64,000 nt of DNA from Lingula anatina (taxonomy: Eukaryota > Brachiopoda > Lingulata > Lingulida > Lingulidae): the NCBI RefSeq assembly GCF_001039355.2, contig NW_019775471.1, positions 172,042 through 236,041 of the forward strand. Direction: 5' to 3'. Made by a program: the position numbers and the translations under genes. The notes beneath the pieces were generated by a model that was not told the DNA's origin, searched no databases, and was given only the letters and a program-made list of their open reading frames with translations. The first letter of the stretch is position 1, and each line of letters starts with the position of its first letter. Positions 34,704-48,845 of this stretch are shown one piece after another.

Positions 34704-36367
34704 TACACACACAACATCCAGTTCTCAAACATACCACACACAGACCATCCATCTTCAAACATACCACCCACACCCTACATAGCTTTCCACACAGAAACCA
34801 TCGATCTAATCCCCAGCCAAGTAACAAGCTATCCACTCACTCAAATGTCAACCGGTACTGCGGTAAATTGTAGCCTTTGTAAAGCGCTGGGGTAGCGCTA
34901 ACACTCGCCAATTTAGCCAAATGCTAAAACTTACTTAAATTGGTTAAAGAAAAAGGGCTTGATTTGACTTGTTTTAGTCAAATTATAACCATTTTGATAA
35001 CAAATTGACAAAAAAGTGGTGATTTGGCTAAGCGACAAAAATTGCTAGCGCTACCCCAGAAAGGTGTTTTTCTGTGTGTGGATAGTGAAATCTGAAAAGC
35101 ACATGTAGCTCTTCAGATAATTTAAAGCCAAAACTCTTTCACTTTCAACTCTGCAAACATACGGGAACTGAGAGTATGGGAGGTATTGATTATTTGTGCT
35201 GCTATGGCCCTGCCTTCCTGTAATAGTATGGTGAATGCGTGTATTAACATGTAACTTGACATTTAAACAGAGATGCAGACTTACATAAAATACTATGAAA
35301 GTTTGTTTATTTGACATGAACATGGTTATAGCCAAGAAAAGTGTAGCAATGGAATATTGTTTCCCAGTCAATTGATTGGAGATTGCGATTTAGCAGTAAA
35401 TCAAGTTGCTTGCATAATTTATTGTTTGCATGGATACCGATTGTCAAGCACATGGATATTTTATTTTTATATATAATGTTTGTTTTGCCTTAATCTGCTG
35501 AAGGAGTTTGCAAGTAAACACTTTCGGTTTTGGTGCTTGCAACCAAATTCAGGACAGGTTCAATCGAAGAAAATACATTGCAGTGTTGCTGTTGACTATA
35601 ACAACAAACGTTATGGGATATATGCGTTTTTTCTACTCATAAAATCAATAAGTGCCTGGATTGACCTTGTTATGTAGTCCCACAAAAATCATAATCATAG
35701 GTGGCAAAACAAAGATTGAATACTTGCATGTTGTCGGTAATGAATAAAATGCACACATGCACACACGCACGCACTTTTTCCACAGATCTGTCTGCTTTAT
35801 GTAATGCATAATATCAGGTCGAACTCTTAAATAAAGAATAATAAAAAAGTGTTTTTTTTTCTTACAAACGGTGAATTGTTTTGATGAATGACGTTAACAA
35901 CATACCGGGGTACTTTTACGTCATTTAATAAAATGTCTTTAAGATTTATTACTTTTTAAACGCGCTTTCCTTAACATATTATTTTTGGGTGTAATAGGAA
36001 CCCCTTGTCATAGTGAGTTTGCACAATAACAATATTATATCCGGAAAAAGTAGACATTCGTATATAATTAAAATAAAACATTCATTTTAATACTAATCTT
36101 CCTGTATCATTAAGTTAAACAACGTCCGAGTATTGAACAGATCCGTTTTCTGTGATTCAGGGAGCCATTATTATTATTATTACAATGTACATTTTTTCTT
36201 TGTTAGGCAGACGATCGAAAATCCAATCGCAACACCGCGTTGCACAATGTTGGTCGAGATTTAACCTCTGTTCGAACGCTAGGGAGTTCCATACCTGTTT
36301 AAGTTTCGAAACATAATCATTTTTCATTTGATGCGCAAGTCTAAAAGTAGTTTGTAAGACTAAAAAT
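33724..36367. other. Intergenic region between the PAN gene and CLCA gene A
   Basis: It contains a (CA)n/(CG)n microsatellite at about 34664-34712, followed by degenerate ACCATCCA-type repeats to 34780. It also contains the MITE at 34887-35059. No exon was recognised in the rest. Confidence 0.5.
34887..35059. mobile_element. MITE with CTGGGGTAGCGCTA ends
   Basis: Inverted ends CTGGGGTAGCGCTA lie at both borders of a 173-base AT-rich unit. Inner arms share TTAGCCAAAT. No coding content. Confidence 0.8.
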
Positions 36368-39300
36368 ATGCTTCAAGACGTGAATCTCATTTTCCCGTTG
36401 TTATTGACTGCCCTGGCAGTAACATGCGGCCTAAGAGAAGGAGCACAAGTTACTCTAAGTAACAATGGTTACGAGGGACTCCTGATTGCTATTTCGGACT
36501 CAGTTCCAGCAAGTCCGGAGCTGATCCCGAGGATCCAGGTCAGTACTTACATATGTAGATACGCAGAATACCTCCTGAAAGGCACTTTAATTAGCCTGCT
36601 CAGAAATTAAGGAGATTACGTATAGGGGTGGATTTAAGGGGGTGTCAAAGGGGTCCTGCCCCCCCCCCATTCGAATTCTGAAAAAATTCACACCAATGGT
36701 CTCTTCTTGAAATTGGATTTTTTTCCAAACTGATTCATAGTTCTAAACCGCATCAAATGGCACCGTTAGCCCTCCAAAATACCAAAGTTTTTGACGGACC
36801 CCGAACTCCTCGCCAAGGTTGTGTTGGTGGGGGGTGGGGGGGGGGGGGGGGGGGGGGTGTGATAATTAACAGAGACAAAAGAGAGAGAGAGAGTACTTGC
36901 TATTTTTTACCATTGTCATTTGATTGGAAGTTACACTGTCCAAAGAAGCCAAATCCTATTGAAGTATTCCCTGTTAGGTGATTAAATGACGTTCCATCAG
37001 TGGATGAATATCCCACTATCATATTTGTAGCTCCGTATGATAAAGAAAGCATTCCAACACGGCGTTACACTGCAATTAAAAGTAGCTGATCGAAATTTGG
37101 GATAGGCTTTTTAAACCCTATCATAAATACCCCTGCCAATATGTATTTTGTCCTGTTAAATTATTATTTTCCTTGCAAATGTGGGTCACCCAGCTTATAT
37201 CAAATCAGACCGAATATAATTGAAATATTTGATGAAAAGATAGAGTTATTAACTGTAGCTGTTTAATTGAGAAAACGTCAAGCAGGTAATTATGTTCTCA
37301 TCTTTCATAAAAGCTAACGGCTCTGTGTCACCTGGCAGTGGCGAATTTAGAAGGGGGGGTTAGGGGGTCCTGCCCCCCCCCCCCTTCGATTTCTGGAAAA
37401 AACACACACACCAGTGGTCCCCTCTGGGAATTATAATTTTGACTAGCTGAATCATAGCTCTAAACCGTACCAAATGGCACCATTCGCCATTTAAAATACC
37501 ATTTTTGGGGTCCTTAATCGGGCCCCGAACCCCATGCCAAGGGGGGGGGGGGTCGGCTTTGAATCCGCACCCCCCCCCCCTTTCAAATAGTCCTGGATCC
37601 GCCTCTGTCTGGTTTATGGATTGCTGGATTGGAATATTTCATCTTAACCATAATAAACTATTATCTTTTTCGCAAGATGTTGTTGCGTAGTGTCAAGCAG
37701 ATCGAGGTATCGCAATAGAAATGCAACTTATTATTTGCATTCCCTCCTGCTGACGAAGAATAAAATAGAAATGAAAGCACGAATGTACATGCTCAATAAC
37801 CTGAATTGATTTGAAATATCTTTTCAGGCTCTGCAATCGCATACATTCCATTATTTCTTTTACTTAGCTATTTGATTACGAGACTGACGGCAAAAAGAAA
37901 AATGCGGAAAAAAATCGATCAGCCTACTATTAAAGACAATATACCAGCCGTTGATTTATTAAAGAATTTGTAGAATCTAACAGAACATGTGTTGTACGGT
38001 ATATATATATATATATATATGGCCTTGGTTTAAAAAAAAAGATGTTGGATGTTTAAGGTTAAGGTAGAAGCAAATCAATTACAATTATTTTCTTAATATC
38101 TTTAGATTTGCAACCTATTGAATTATTCTAACTTCCCTCAGCAATACTTCGAAGAAATGTCTGCCCTGCTTTTTGCTGCAACGAAACGACGTGCCTATCT
38201 TCGAGATATTATCATTCTCGTCCCGAAATCATGGCCGGAAAATTCCACCTATGGACAAGCAGGAATTGAAGCCTTTGATAAAGCCAATGTCATCATAGAC
38301 AAGCCCAGTGGTTTAGAGGGTAACAACCCATACGTCAAACAAAAGGGAGAATGTGGACAGCCGGGGACGTTTATGCACTTGACTCCCGCATTCGTACTAG
38401 ACGATGCCGTTGCAAGGCAATACGGCAGCTCTCCAGGTAAGTTGTTGAAAAAATGCTCCTATGTAATCCAGGATTATCTTTTTCAAGCAAGAACCATTCA
38501 TTTGTTTAGATAGAGCTCTCTGAAGTTTTCTTATTATTAAGTCATAATAAGAAACAGTCAAAACCTTAAAGGGGCCAACTGTTTCGCTTTTATCACACTT
38601 AATTCTTGCAGTACACACATTCGATATTTTACAAGCCATGTAAAGAGAAAAAGTGCCACATTTTAGCACTATGCTCTATTAGGTTCACTTATGTCACGGC
38701 CTGTATGATTTTCTTCAACATTTTCCTTCCATATTTCAGCTAAGACAGTCCTCCATGAGTGGGGACATTTGCGCTGGGGTTTGTTTGACGAGTATCCGGT
38801 GGACGAAAACGATGCTCACTTTTACCACGATTCCATATCTGGGGAGATAGAAAGCGTGCGCTGTTCCCGTGGAGTGATGGGAAGGGGGTATAAGATAGTT
38901 AACGACAACATTATATGGAGTTGTTCCTTGGATAAAAACACCAGCCTGCCAGAGAGAAATTGCAGGTTCGCCCCTTCTGTCTCTGCCAATGAAGGGACTG
39001 CCTCTCTCATGTCCTACCATTTCGTGAATTCGGTAAGCGATATCTGAGACAACAGTATTATCTCCATTAGGAATTTGTTTAACGGGAAAGCATAATTTGA
39101 AAATAAATCAAATGTCACTCTTTTGTTATGCAATGTCAAGACAGTGTTCAAGAAGTGAAAATGCCATACTCTTAAAGTACCATTGATCATGAAATATATA
39201 TTTTTTGTTATCAGGCATGAGATGTAACATGCCATTTTAATATTTTAATAGAAGCTTTTTCTGAGGTTATGATTAAACAGTATTAAAAACAGTGGAGTAA

Positions 39301-42300
39301 GGAAGTCTATTATTGCAGGTTATCGAGTTCTGTGACAATGATGAACAAGCACATGCACTTGACCTACATAACGACCAGGCCCCTAACAGGCAGAATAGAC
39401 TCTGTGGTGGCAGGAGTGCCTGGGAAGTCATGAGAGAGCACGAAGATTTTAGGAACAGTAGGGTTCACGTTTCATAATTAATTCTCAGAAAAAACATGGT
39501 GAACATCATGTACATAAAAAAAACATTATTCACTGAACTTTGACAGAAGAATATTGAAATCTTCGAAATATTCCATATATCAGATACATCAAATATTATA
39601 ATGCCCCCGTTCGAGTTGCCCCATTTATCTCCTCTTGACTATATTTTTCTTAAACNAGACAATATGCCAGCCGTTGATTTATTAAAAAAATGTATAGAAT
39701 CGAACAGAACCTGCGTTGTATATATATATGTATGGCCTTGGTTTTAAAAAGGATGTTGGATGTTGAAGGTTAAGGTAGAAACAAATCAATTACAATTATT
39801 ATCTAAATATATTTAGATATGCAACCTATTGAATTATTCTAATATCCCTCAGCAATACTTCGAAGAAATGTCCGCCCTGCTTTTTACTGCAACGAAACGA
39901 CGCGCCTATCTCCGAGATATTACCATTCTCGTCCCTAAATCATGGCCGGAAAACTCCACCTATGGACAAGCAGGAATTGAAGCATTTGATAAAGCCAATG
40001 TCATTATAGACAAGCCCAGCGGTTTAGAGGGTGACAACCCATACGTCAAACAAAAGGGAGAATGTGGACAGCCGGGGACGTTTATGCACTTGACTCCCGC
40101 ATTTGTACTAGACGATGCCGTTGCAAGGCAATACGGCAGCTCTCCAGGTAAGTTGTTGAAAAAATGCTCTTATGGAATCCAGGATTATCTTTTTCAAGCA
40201 AGAACCATTCATTTGTTTAGGTATGACATATAGAGCTCACTGAAGTTTTCTTATTATTAAGTCACAATAAGAAACGGTCAAAACCTTAAAGGGGCCAACT
40301 GTGCCGCTTTTGTCACACTTTATTCTTGCAGTACACACACTCGATATTTTGAGAGCCATGTAAAGAGAAAGAAATGCCACATTTTAGCACTTTGCTCTAT
40401 TTTTTTAGCCCTAACTGAGGTTCACTTATTTCACAGGCTGTATGATTTTCTTCAACATTTTCCTTCCATATTTCAGCTAAGACAGTCCTCCATGAGTGGG
40501 GACATTTGCGCTGGGGTTTGTTTGACGAGTATCCGGTGGACGAAAACGATGCTCACTTTTACCACGATTCCATATCTGGGGAGATAGAAAGCGTGCGCTG
40601 TTCCCGTGGAGTGATGGGAAGGGGGTATAAGATAGTTAACGACAACATTATATGGAGTTGTTCCTTGGATAAAAACACCAGCCTGCCAGAGAGAATTTGC
40701 AGGTTCGCCCCTTCTGTCTCTGCCAATGAAGGGACTGCCTCTCTCATGTCCTACCATTTCGTGAATTCGGTAAGCGATATCTGAGACAACAGTATTATCT
40801 CCATTAGGAATTTGTTTAACGTGAAAGCATAATTTGAAAATAAATCAAATGTCACTCTTTTGTTATGCAATGTCAAGACAGTGTTCAAGAAGTGAAAATG
40901 CCATACTCTTAAAGTACCATTGATCATGAAATATATATTTTTTGTTATCAGGCATGAGATGTAACATGCCATTTTAATATTTTAATAGAAGCTTTTTCTG
41001 AGGTTATGATTAAACAGTATTAAAAACAGTGGAGTAAGGAAGTCTATTATTGCAGGTTATCGAGTTCTGTGACAATGATGAACAAGCACATGCACTTGAC
41101 CTACATAACGACCAGGCCCCTAACAGGCAGAATAGACTCTGTGGTGGCAGGAGTGCCTGGGAAGTCATGAGAGAGCACGAAGATTTTAGGAACAGTAGGG
41201 TTCACGTTTCATAATTAATTCTCAGAAAAACATGGTGAACATCATGTACATAAAAAAAAATATTATTCACTGAACTTTGACAGAAGAATATTGAAATCTT
41301 CGAAATATTCCATATATCAGATACATCAAATATTATAATGCCCCCGTTCGAGTTGCCCCATTTATCTCCTCTTGACTATATTTTTCTTTAACAATGCGAT
41401 AAGAAATGCATGTATCTTTATTTCAAACTCTCTTCTAAATTACCATAACGATATAGATGATATAATTCGAAACCGACTTTCGTTAATTGAAAATTCAGCA
41501 GCAGGCAAATATTTAAAGGAAAGAAATTCAAGTTGCTTCCGTTTTATTTTTTAAAACACATAAAATGACAAACTGAAAATCATGCACAGTTATGAGATAT
41601 TCACAAAAAGCAAATTCTTCCATTGTTCTAGATAATAATCCTCCTGTACAAGGTTATATAGATACAACTCCTACTTTCAAAGTGGTTCAACAGCAACTCA
41701 AGAGATATGTACTGGTTCTCGACGTATCCGGAAGTATGGCGTCGGTGAGTGACATTTTTATATTGACATACTTTAGTGTAATTTGTATTCATAAAGGAAA
41801 TATTCATACTCCTAGATACCTGATAAGGATTGATCAATTCAATTTGTTATATGTATCCAGTTTTTGGTGGAAAATTACATCTCACACTGCAAAGAAACTT
41901 TTTTCGCGGCCAAGATTTTCTTAACAATTGTCCTATCATTGGTATATTCCTCTTAGCAATTCCCTTAACAGAACAATGAAGACTAAAGTTATGCCTTTGT
42001 TACTTGATTCATCATGTTGATGCTATTTTTGGTGTTGCTGACGATAGTTATGTTATTCAGCAGTGTTCCTTGTGTGGTATACGTCAAACATCAGGCACTA
42101 AGAGTATGTTTGCTTCATTTTCAAATATTCAATGACGGACACCGACCTTTTTGCCATTTTAGAACAACAAATTAGTTAACTTGAAAAAAGCTTGTGTTGG
42201 ATTCCTGCAGACCACCGTTGATGAAGGCAGTCAAGTAGGCATAGTAACATTTAATTCTGTAGCCGCCACGTTGAAGAGACTGACGACGGTGAACTCGGAA

Positions 42301-45300
42301 GCGGTGAGGAATCAGCTGACAACTCTTGTATATGGTCTTGTTGCCAATGGAGGCACTTGTATTGGCTGTGGTCNNNNNNNNNNNNNNNNNNNNNNNNNNN
42401 NNNNNNNNNNNNNNNNNNNNNNNNNNNNNNNNNNNNNNNNNNNNNNNNNNNNNNNNNNNNNNNNNNNNNNNNNNNNNNNNNNNNNNNNNNNNNNNNNNNN
42501 NNNNNNNNNNNNNNNNNNNNNNNNNNNNNNNNNNNNNNNNNNNNNNNNNNNNNNNNNNNNNNNNNNNNNNNNNNNNNNNNNNNNNNNNNNNNNNNNNNNN
42601 NNNNNNNNNNNNNNNNNNNNNNNNNNNNNNNNNNNNNNNNNNNNNNNNNNNNNNNNNNNNNNNNNNNNNNNNNNNNNNNNNNNNNNNNNNNNNNNNNNNN
42701 NNNNNNNNNNNNNNNNNNNNNNNNNNNNNNNNNNNNNNNNNNNNNNNNNNNNNNNNNNNNNNNNNNNNNNNNNNNNNNNNNNNNNNNNNNNNNNNNNNNN
42801 NNNNNNNNNNNNNNNNNNNNNNNNNNNNNNNNNNNNNNNNNNNNNNNNNNNNNNNNNNNNNNNNNNNNNNNNNNNNNNNNNNNNNNNNNNNNNNNNNNNN
42901 NNNNNNNNNNNNNNNNNNNNNNNNNNNNNNNNNNNNNNNNNNNNNNNNNNNNNNNNNNNNNNNNNNNNNNNNNAACAATGCGATAAGAAATGCATGTATC
43001 TTTATTTCAAACTCTCTTCTAAATTACCATAACGATATAGATGATATAATTCGAAACCGACTTTCGTTAATTGAAAATTCAGCAGCAGGCAAATATTTAA
43101 AGGAAAGAAATTCAAGTTGCTTCCGTTTTATTTTTTAAAACACATAAAATGACAAACTGAAAATCATGCACAGTTATGAGATATTCACAAAAAGCAAATT
43201 CTTCCATTGTTCTAGATAATAATCCTCCTGTACAAGGTTATATAGATACAACTCCTACTTTCAAAGTGGTTCAACAGCAACTCAAGAGATATGTACTGGT
43301 TCTCGACGTATCCGGAAGTATGGCGTCGGTGAGTGACATTTTTATATTGACGTACTTTAGTGTAATTTGTATTCATAGAGGAAATATTCATACTCCTAGA
43401 TACCTGATAAGGATTGATCAATTCAATTTGTTATATGTATCCAGTTTTTGGTGGAAAATTACATCTCACACTGCAAAGAAACTTTTTTCGCGGCCAAGAT
43501 TTTCTTAACAATTGTCCTATCATTGGTATATTCCTCTTAGCAATTCCCTTAACAGAACAATGAAGACTAAAGTTATGCCTTTGTTACTTGATTCATCATG
43601 TTGATGCTATTTTTGGTGTTGCTGACGATAGTTATGTTATTCAGCAGTGTTCCTTGTGTGGTATACGTCAAACATCAGGCACTAAGAGTATGTTTGCTTC
43701 ATTTTCAAATATTCAATGACGGACACCGACCTTTTTGCCATTTTAGAACAACAAATTAGTTAACTTGAAAAAAGCTTGTGTTGGATTCCTGCAGACCACC
43801 GTTGATGAAGGCAGTCAAGTAGGCATAGTAACATTTAATTCTGTAGCCGCCACGTTGAAGAGACTGACGACGGTGAACTCGGAAGCGGTGAGGAATCAGC
43901 TGACAACTCTTGTATATGGTCTTGTTGCCAATGGAGGCACTTGTATTGGCTGTGGTCTTCACAGAGGCATTCAGGTATGCTGATCCATAAAGATGGGATC
44001 GTGAGATCGACGTAAAACTTCTCATAACATGGCATCACGTCGTTAATCAGCAACGGAAATCAAAATCTTAGGTCTGTCTGTGAGCATTTTCAACATAATT
44101 GCGTGTATAGATCAATTCTTAGTTTATACAATCTGGAATATTTTACCATTATGTGGGGATAATTGGTTGCAACTATTAATGTTTCTCATAGGAAATTACA
44201 TCCAGTATTTTCATCACATTTTAGTATGTTAAGATTAAAAGATAATAGTAAAAACATGTTTTTAATAGTATATATTAAATGCAGTGAAACAATATATCTA
44301 ATCCGCTGTCACCCTGAATAAAGTTCCATAATGTAATGGTAGCATCGATCTTTGTTCTGTAGAGCATAGAATAATACCTATAAAAACTTACCGATATATT
44401 GATATCATAACAACGGTTACTGGTATTTCAGTGTAAGTGATTGTTCCTTAATCTTTCTCATTCCAGCAAGTAATAAATAGTATTCTCTATTTACTAGTTG
44501 CTAGAGGAAAATAACAATGTGGCGGCTGGTGGTATTTTGATTGTCGTAAGTGATGGCAAGGAAAATACTGGGTCCTTTCCAAACGTGGCGACAATGAAAC
44601 CAATTCTGATAGAGAAGAAAGTGATAGTTGATGCTTTACTGTTTACGGATTTGGCTGAAGACCAGCTGATTTCTTTAGCTAAAGACACCGGTGGCCTGTC
44701 TTTCTTTGACACGGGGAATACTCTGTCAACAGCCCTCACAGACGCCTTGTCAAAAGCCGTCACACAGAGGACCAGCGGACTTAGGAAAAATCTAGTTCAG
44801 GTTAATGTTCACTTGGCTGATGAAGAGCAATTTTACTACTTGAAACTCCCCCATTCGTGGTGACAACCTTATATAACATAGTTAAAGCTTATTTTTCTAC
44901 TTTGCCGTTTGTGTCCGGTGTTTAGTAAATGTTTTGTATAGGTCGAGGTAAGCTAAATATTGTTGGCCCCTTTATAATACTTGTTACCATGGTAACGTGT
45001 CATTATTTACCCTGTAGGTATTGCAAAGAAGCTAACCTTCTTTTAAAGCAAATGTGCTAATTCTACATATTATTCATATACCCAGGTATTGTCAGATACC
45101 ATAACAGTTTCCAGCAGAAACGCTTTTCAAGGCTCCGTGTATGTTGACAGTACTGTTGGAAACAGCACACGGTTTACGTTCACATGGAGCACTGGTTCGA
45201 TCACTGTGACATTGAGAGCACCTGGCAATGTGACCATAACGCCCACTGCGCAGGACTACGGGTCTGGAGTACTGAGTCTTAATATAGAGGGCACGGCAAA

Positions 45301-46111
45301 GGTATGGCTTCATATTGAGTTGAAAAGGAACTTTTCTAAATGTTTTGCCGTTTCTTATATTGGTATCAAAAGGAAGGCTCGTTACCAAAAAATAAAAGGA
45401 AAAAACAAACGGTGATAAGTATAGGTATCATAGCTTTCTATGCAGGGTGCAATATTTATTTCAATTAATAAAAATTGGTTGTTTATAGATTTCAAAATAG
45501 TAATTAAGTTCAAAAGGTCGGTTTTAATTGATGAATAGTGTCGGGTATCTTGAAGAGCTCAGAACATACCATAATTCAATGATAAACTCGTCTATCCCCT
45601 TCTAGCTTTGGCTTTAAGTCGGAACAATTAAAACTCAACTCCTGCATACTGCCGCTGATTAACTTTTGATGTAAGCTCTTTGCAGCCCAGTTACACATTG
45701 ACTTTACCAAATACAAGTGGTTTCCACCATAGATAAATGTATATGATGATGCAAATACATTCGATTATATTTAGTGTTCTTAAACAGGTCGGGAAATGGC
45801 TCTATACTGTCACCAGCTCGGGTTCCGAAAACGCAGCAGTCCAGGTCCAGGTGTCTTCACGTCCCTCTTCAGACGCTGCACCCATTGTACTGAGTGCCAG
45901 TGTGAGCAGTGATACCGTAGATATTGCAGGTAAAGGTAACAAGTACTGTTTTACATATATACATATTTTGCAAGATAGTGTACTTCCTGAAAGAAGGTTG
46001 AAATAGTGTACAACGTCAAATGGAATATAAAGTATACGTTGAGGAAACGTGAAACAAGTACCGCACCAACTACTCATTGTTTTTGTTTTAATAAGTTTTA
46101 AGGCAGAGACT

Positions 46112-46142
<31 letters not shown>

Positions 46143-48792
46143 GCGATCTTATGTTTGGCTGTAATGCAAGCATACGAATGGTAGGTTTGCATTATATAGT
46201 AACCATTTCAGATCCGAGTATGTCTCGCATTGTCATATACGGAGAGGTTACTCAAGGCTACACACCGGTAGTTGGCGCCACTGTGGTGGCTTATGTTGAC
46301 ACAAGTGCTGGGAATACCCACACATTACAACTGCTTGATAACGGGGCAGGTGAATAGACACGTATTAATGTTCACATTGCTGTTTTAAAAAAAATCTGAA
46401 ATACATGCACTGTGTCCTTTTTGTCTTCAACGTTTTAGTTAAAATAACGCCCACATAACTATTGTTTTACCTACTTTTTTGTTTTTTAATGATTTTATGG
46501 TATATAATCAATTGAGTTGGCAAGCGATGCAGCATTTATAAATTTCAAATGCTGTGCTTCACTTTCATGAAGTGAATTCAATGAGACATAGACATAGATA
46601 TTTATAATATGGCATTCTTTGAAGAGCACCCTCCATATTTTCAAATATAGACATTTTATATTTTTGAATGTTAGGTATTACAGTGTATTCTGCAAATTTC
46701 AGAGTTAAGATGAAACTGTTTATTGAATAATTTCCTTTGCTCAAGATATTTGGCCTGTATTAATGATGTAAGAAAATAAGTTATTTTTCCCACAAAGGTG
46801 CGGATAACGCAAAAAACGATGGAATCTATACAGCGTACTTTCTTAACTTCGGAGGCAACGTGAAACATTCAGTGCAAGTTGCAGTAAAAGGGGAAGAAGG
46901 TGCTTCGGTCAAATCCGCTGGCTGTGAGTATCAAACATTGCTTGTAATTACCAACAGTCTTTTTCAAGACGGACGGTTAAATGTATCCAATACAACTTGA
47001 ACTAGCGACCATGAGTCCAATGTTATTACACAGTTCCTGAAGCTGATAGCGACAAATTTAGCGTCTCGCACTGTTGGTTGTTGGTCTTCTTTTTTAAAAA
47101 TATCGAATCACGTTGAATCCTTGTCGAGTGCATTAAACCAAAAATGTATGCTTAATGTATAGTGACAACACATATCAAAACTTTCCTATTTTTGATTTTT
47201 TACAACAAACCGATTGAGTTATTCTAAATGACCAATTGGATTCCGCCTAATCCTCTTCCCAGCAAACACATAACGTTTAATAACCATAAAGTAACTATAA
47301 CGTTTATCGGTAATATAAACGTTATGGAAACATTGAAATAACGTTCTGTGTTTGCTGGACTATAAGCATCCGCTTGTAACCACTAAGAGCACATGTATAA
47401 TTTTAATAGCTTCATCAAACGGCATAAAGAGCAATATCACCTTCAAGTCTGTAGAACCATTCGAGCGTTCCGACAGCGGAGGTTTATTCACCGTTAAGAA
47501 TCTCCCAGCTTCGACGCCTGGTTCAGAACCACCTGACCTGTACCCTCCTGGAAGAATCTACGACCTGGCGCTGGTAGCAGTTAACACTGAGGACAAAACT
47601 GTTACATTGTCCTGGACAGCGACTGGTGATGATCTGGACCAAGGAAATGGCAAGTGGGATATTATTACTCTTTGACAATAGTCTGCATTAGTAGTCCGTT
47701 TCAAAATCGCTATAATTTGATTGCTATTTAGAGGCCCCTGGCACCATAGGGTAGAATATTATGCGTTTCGGACATGATAATTGGGATTTGCATCAGTATT
47801 TTTAAAGCAACAGAAAAATAGAATTACGGGACCTGCACCCAAAATATTTGCATTTCATGTCATCAGAGTAATGTAGACAAAATAGGAAAATATATCTGTA
47901 TTGGACGTTGCCTTGATTGTACACGTATTCTAAGATGAGATACTGTATCATCTTATAAAAATGTTTGACATTTAACTGTATTAATCAGAAAGAATGAGTA
48001 CCCGCAATTTCTTTGTATCGGGTGAAAAACTTCAAGTGAACACTAAAGGAGATATTCGAACAGCAGCTGCATTCTTCCAATTGATATTTTCACACGCTGC
48101 TTTTTTTTCTTTCAGCATCGAGTTACATCATTCGCTACAGCTCGTCAATCTCAAAACTTCGACTAAACTTCAATAACACCAATAAACTCCTTGAAAGGGA
48201 TCTTGTCCAGGGAAAACTCGATTCTCCCTTACCAGCCGGCGAAACAGAAACTTTCGTCGTCCGATTCAACCAAGCAAATGATTTGAATATCACGTATTTC
48301 ATAGCACTAGTGGCCACGGACGATAAAAATCAGACAGGAGAAGTGTCGAATATCGTTTCGGTATCTTTTGTCTACAGCAACCCCTTTCCTTCCCCTGATA
48401 TAACAACAAGTACAGAGGCAACCACTGAAAGAATCACAATAACAACTGAACTCAAAACACCTGCAGTGGCTACTACAACTAGTCTTATGACTGAAATGAT
48501 GACTGAAAAAAGAGCGACGGAATCATTGGCCCCGGAGAGCACTTTGATTGGTCTTATTGGTTATATCGTAGCTGGTGTTGCTGTTTTGGTCAGTTTGATA
48601 TTAAGCTGTATAATTGTTGCGCTAGGATTACATATTCGTAAGAGGAGCCGGTCACATGGGTAAGTTATCCAGCGACAAGACATTTTAACTTGGAAGCAAT
48701 CAAAGTAGCAAAATATATGACATTACACATGTTTATAACTTGTATTTTATTTTTCAAATTTAAATGTCTTTGAAACGAAGATGGATTTTATG

Positions 48793-48845
<53 letters not shown>

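Noticed and set aside
34489-34836. His/Thr-rich and Cys/Val-rich frames on both strands
   Set aside because: They are translations of the (CA)n microsatellite and its degenerate flank.
42172-43138. Long reading frames across the N run on both strands
   Set aside because: They exist only because N codons do not stop; the real sequence is unknown.
37935-43974. A CLCA protein with doubled protease and VWA exons as a novel architecture
   Set aside because: The splice phases do not fit, introns are duplicated as well, and the copy borders coincide with Ns; unmerged alleles are simpler.
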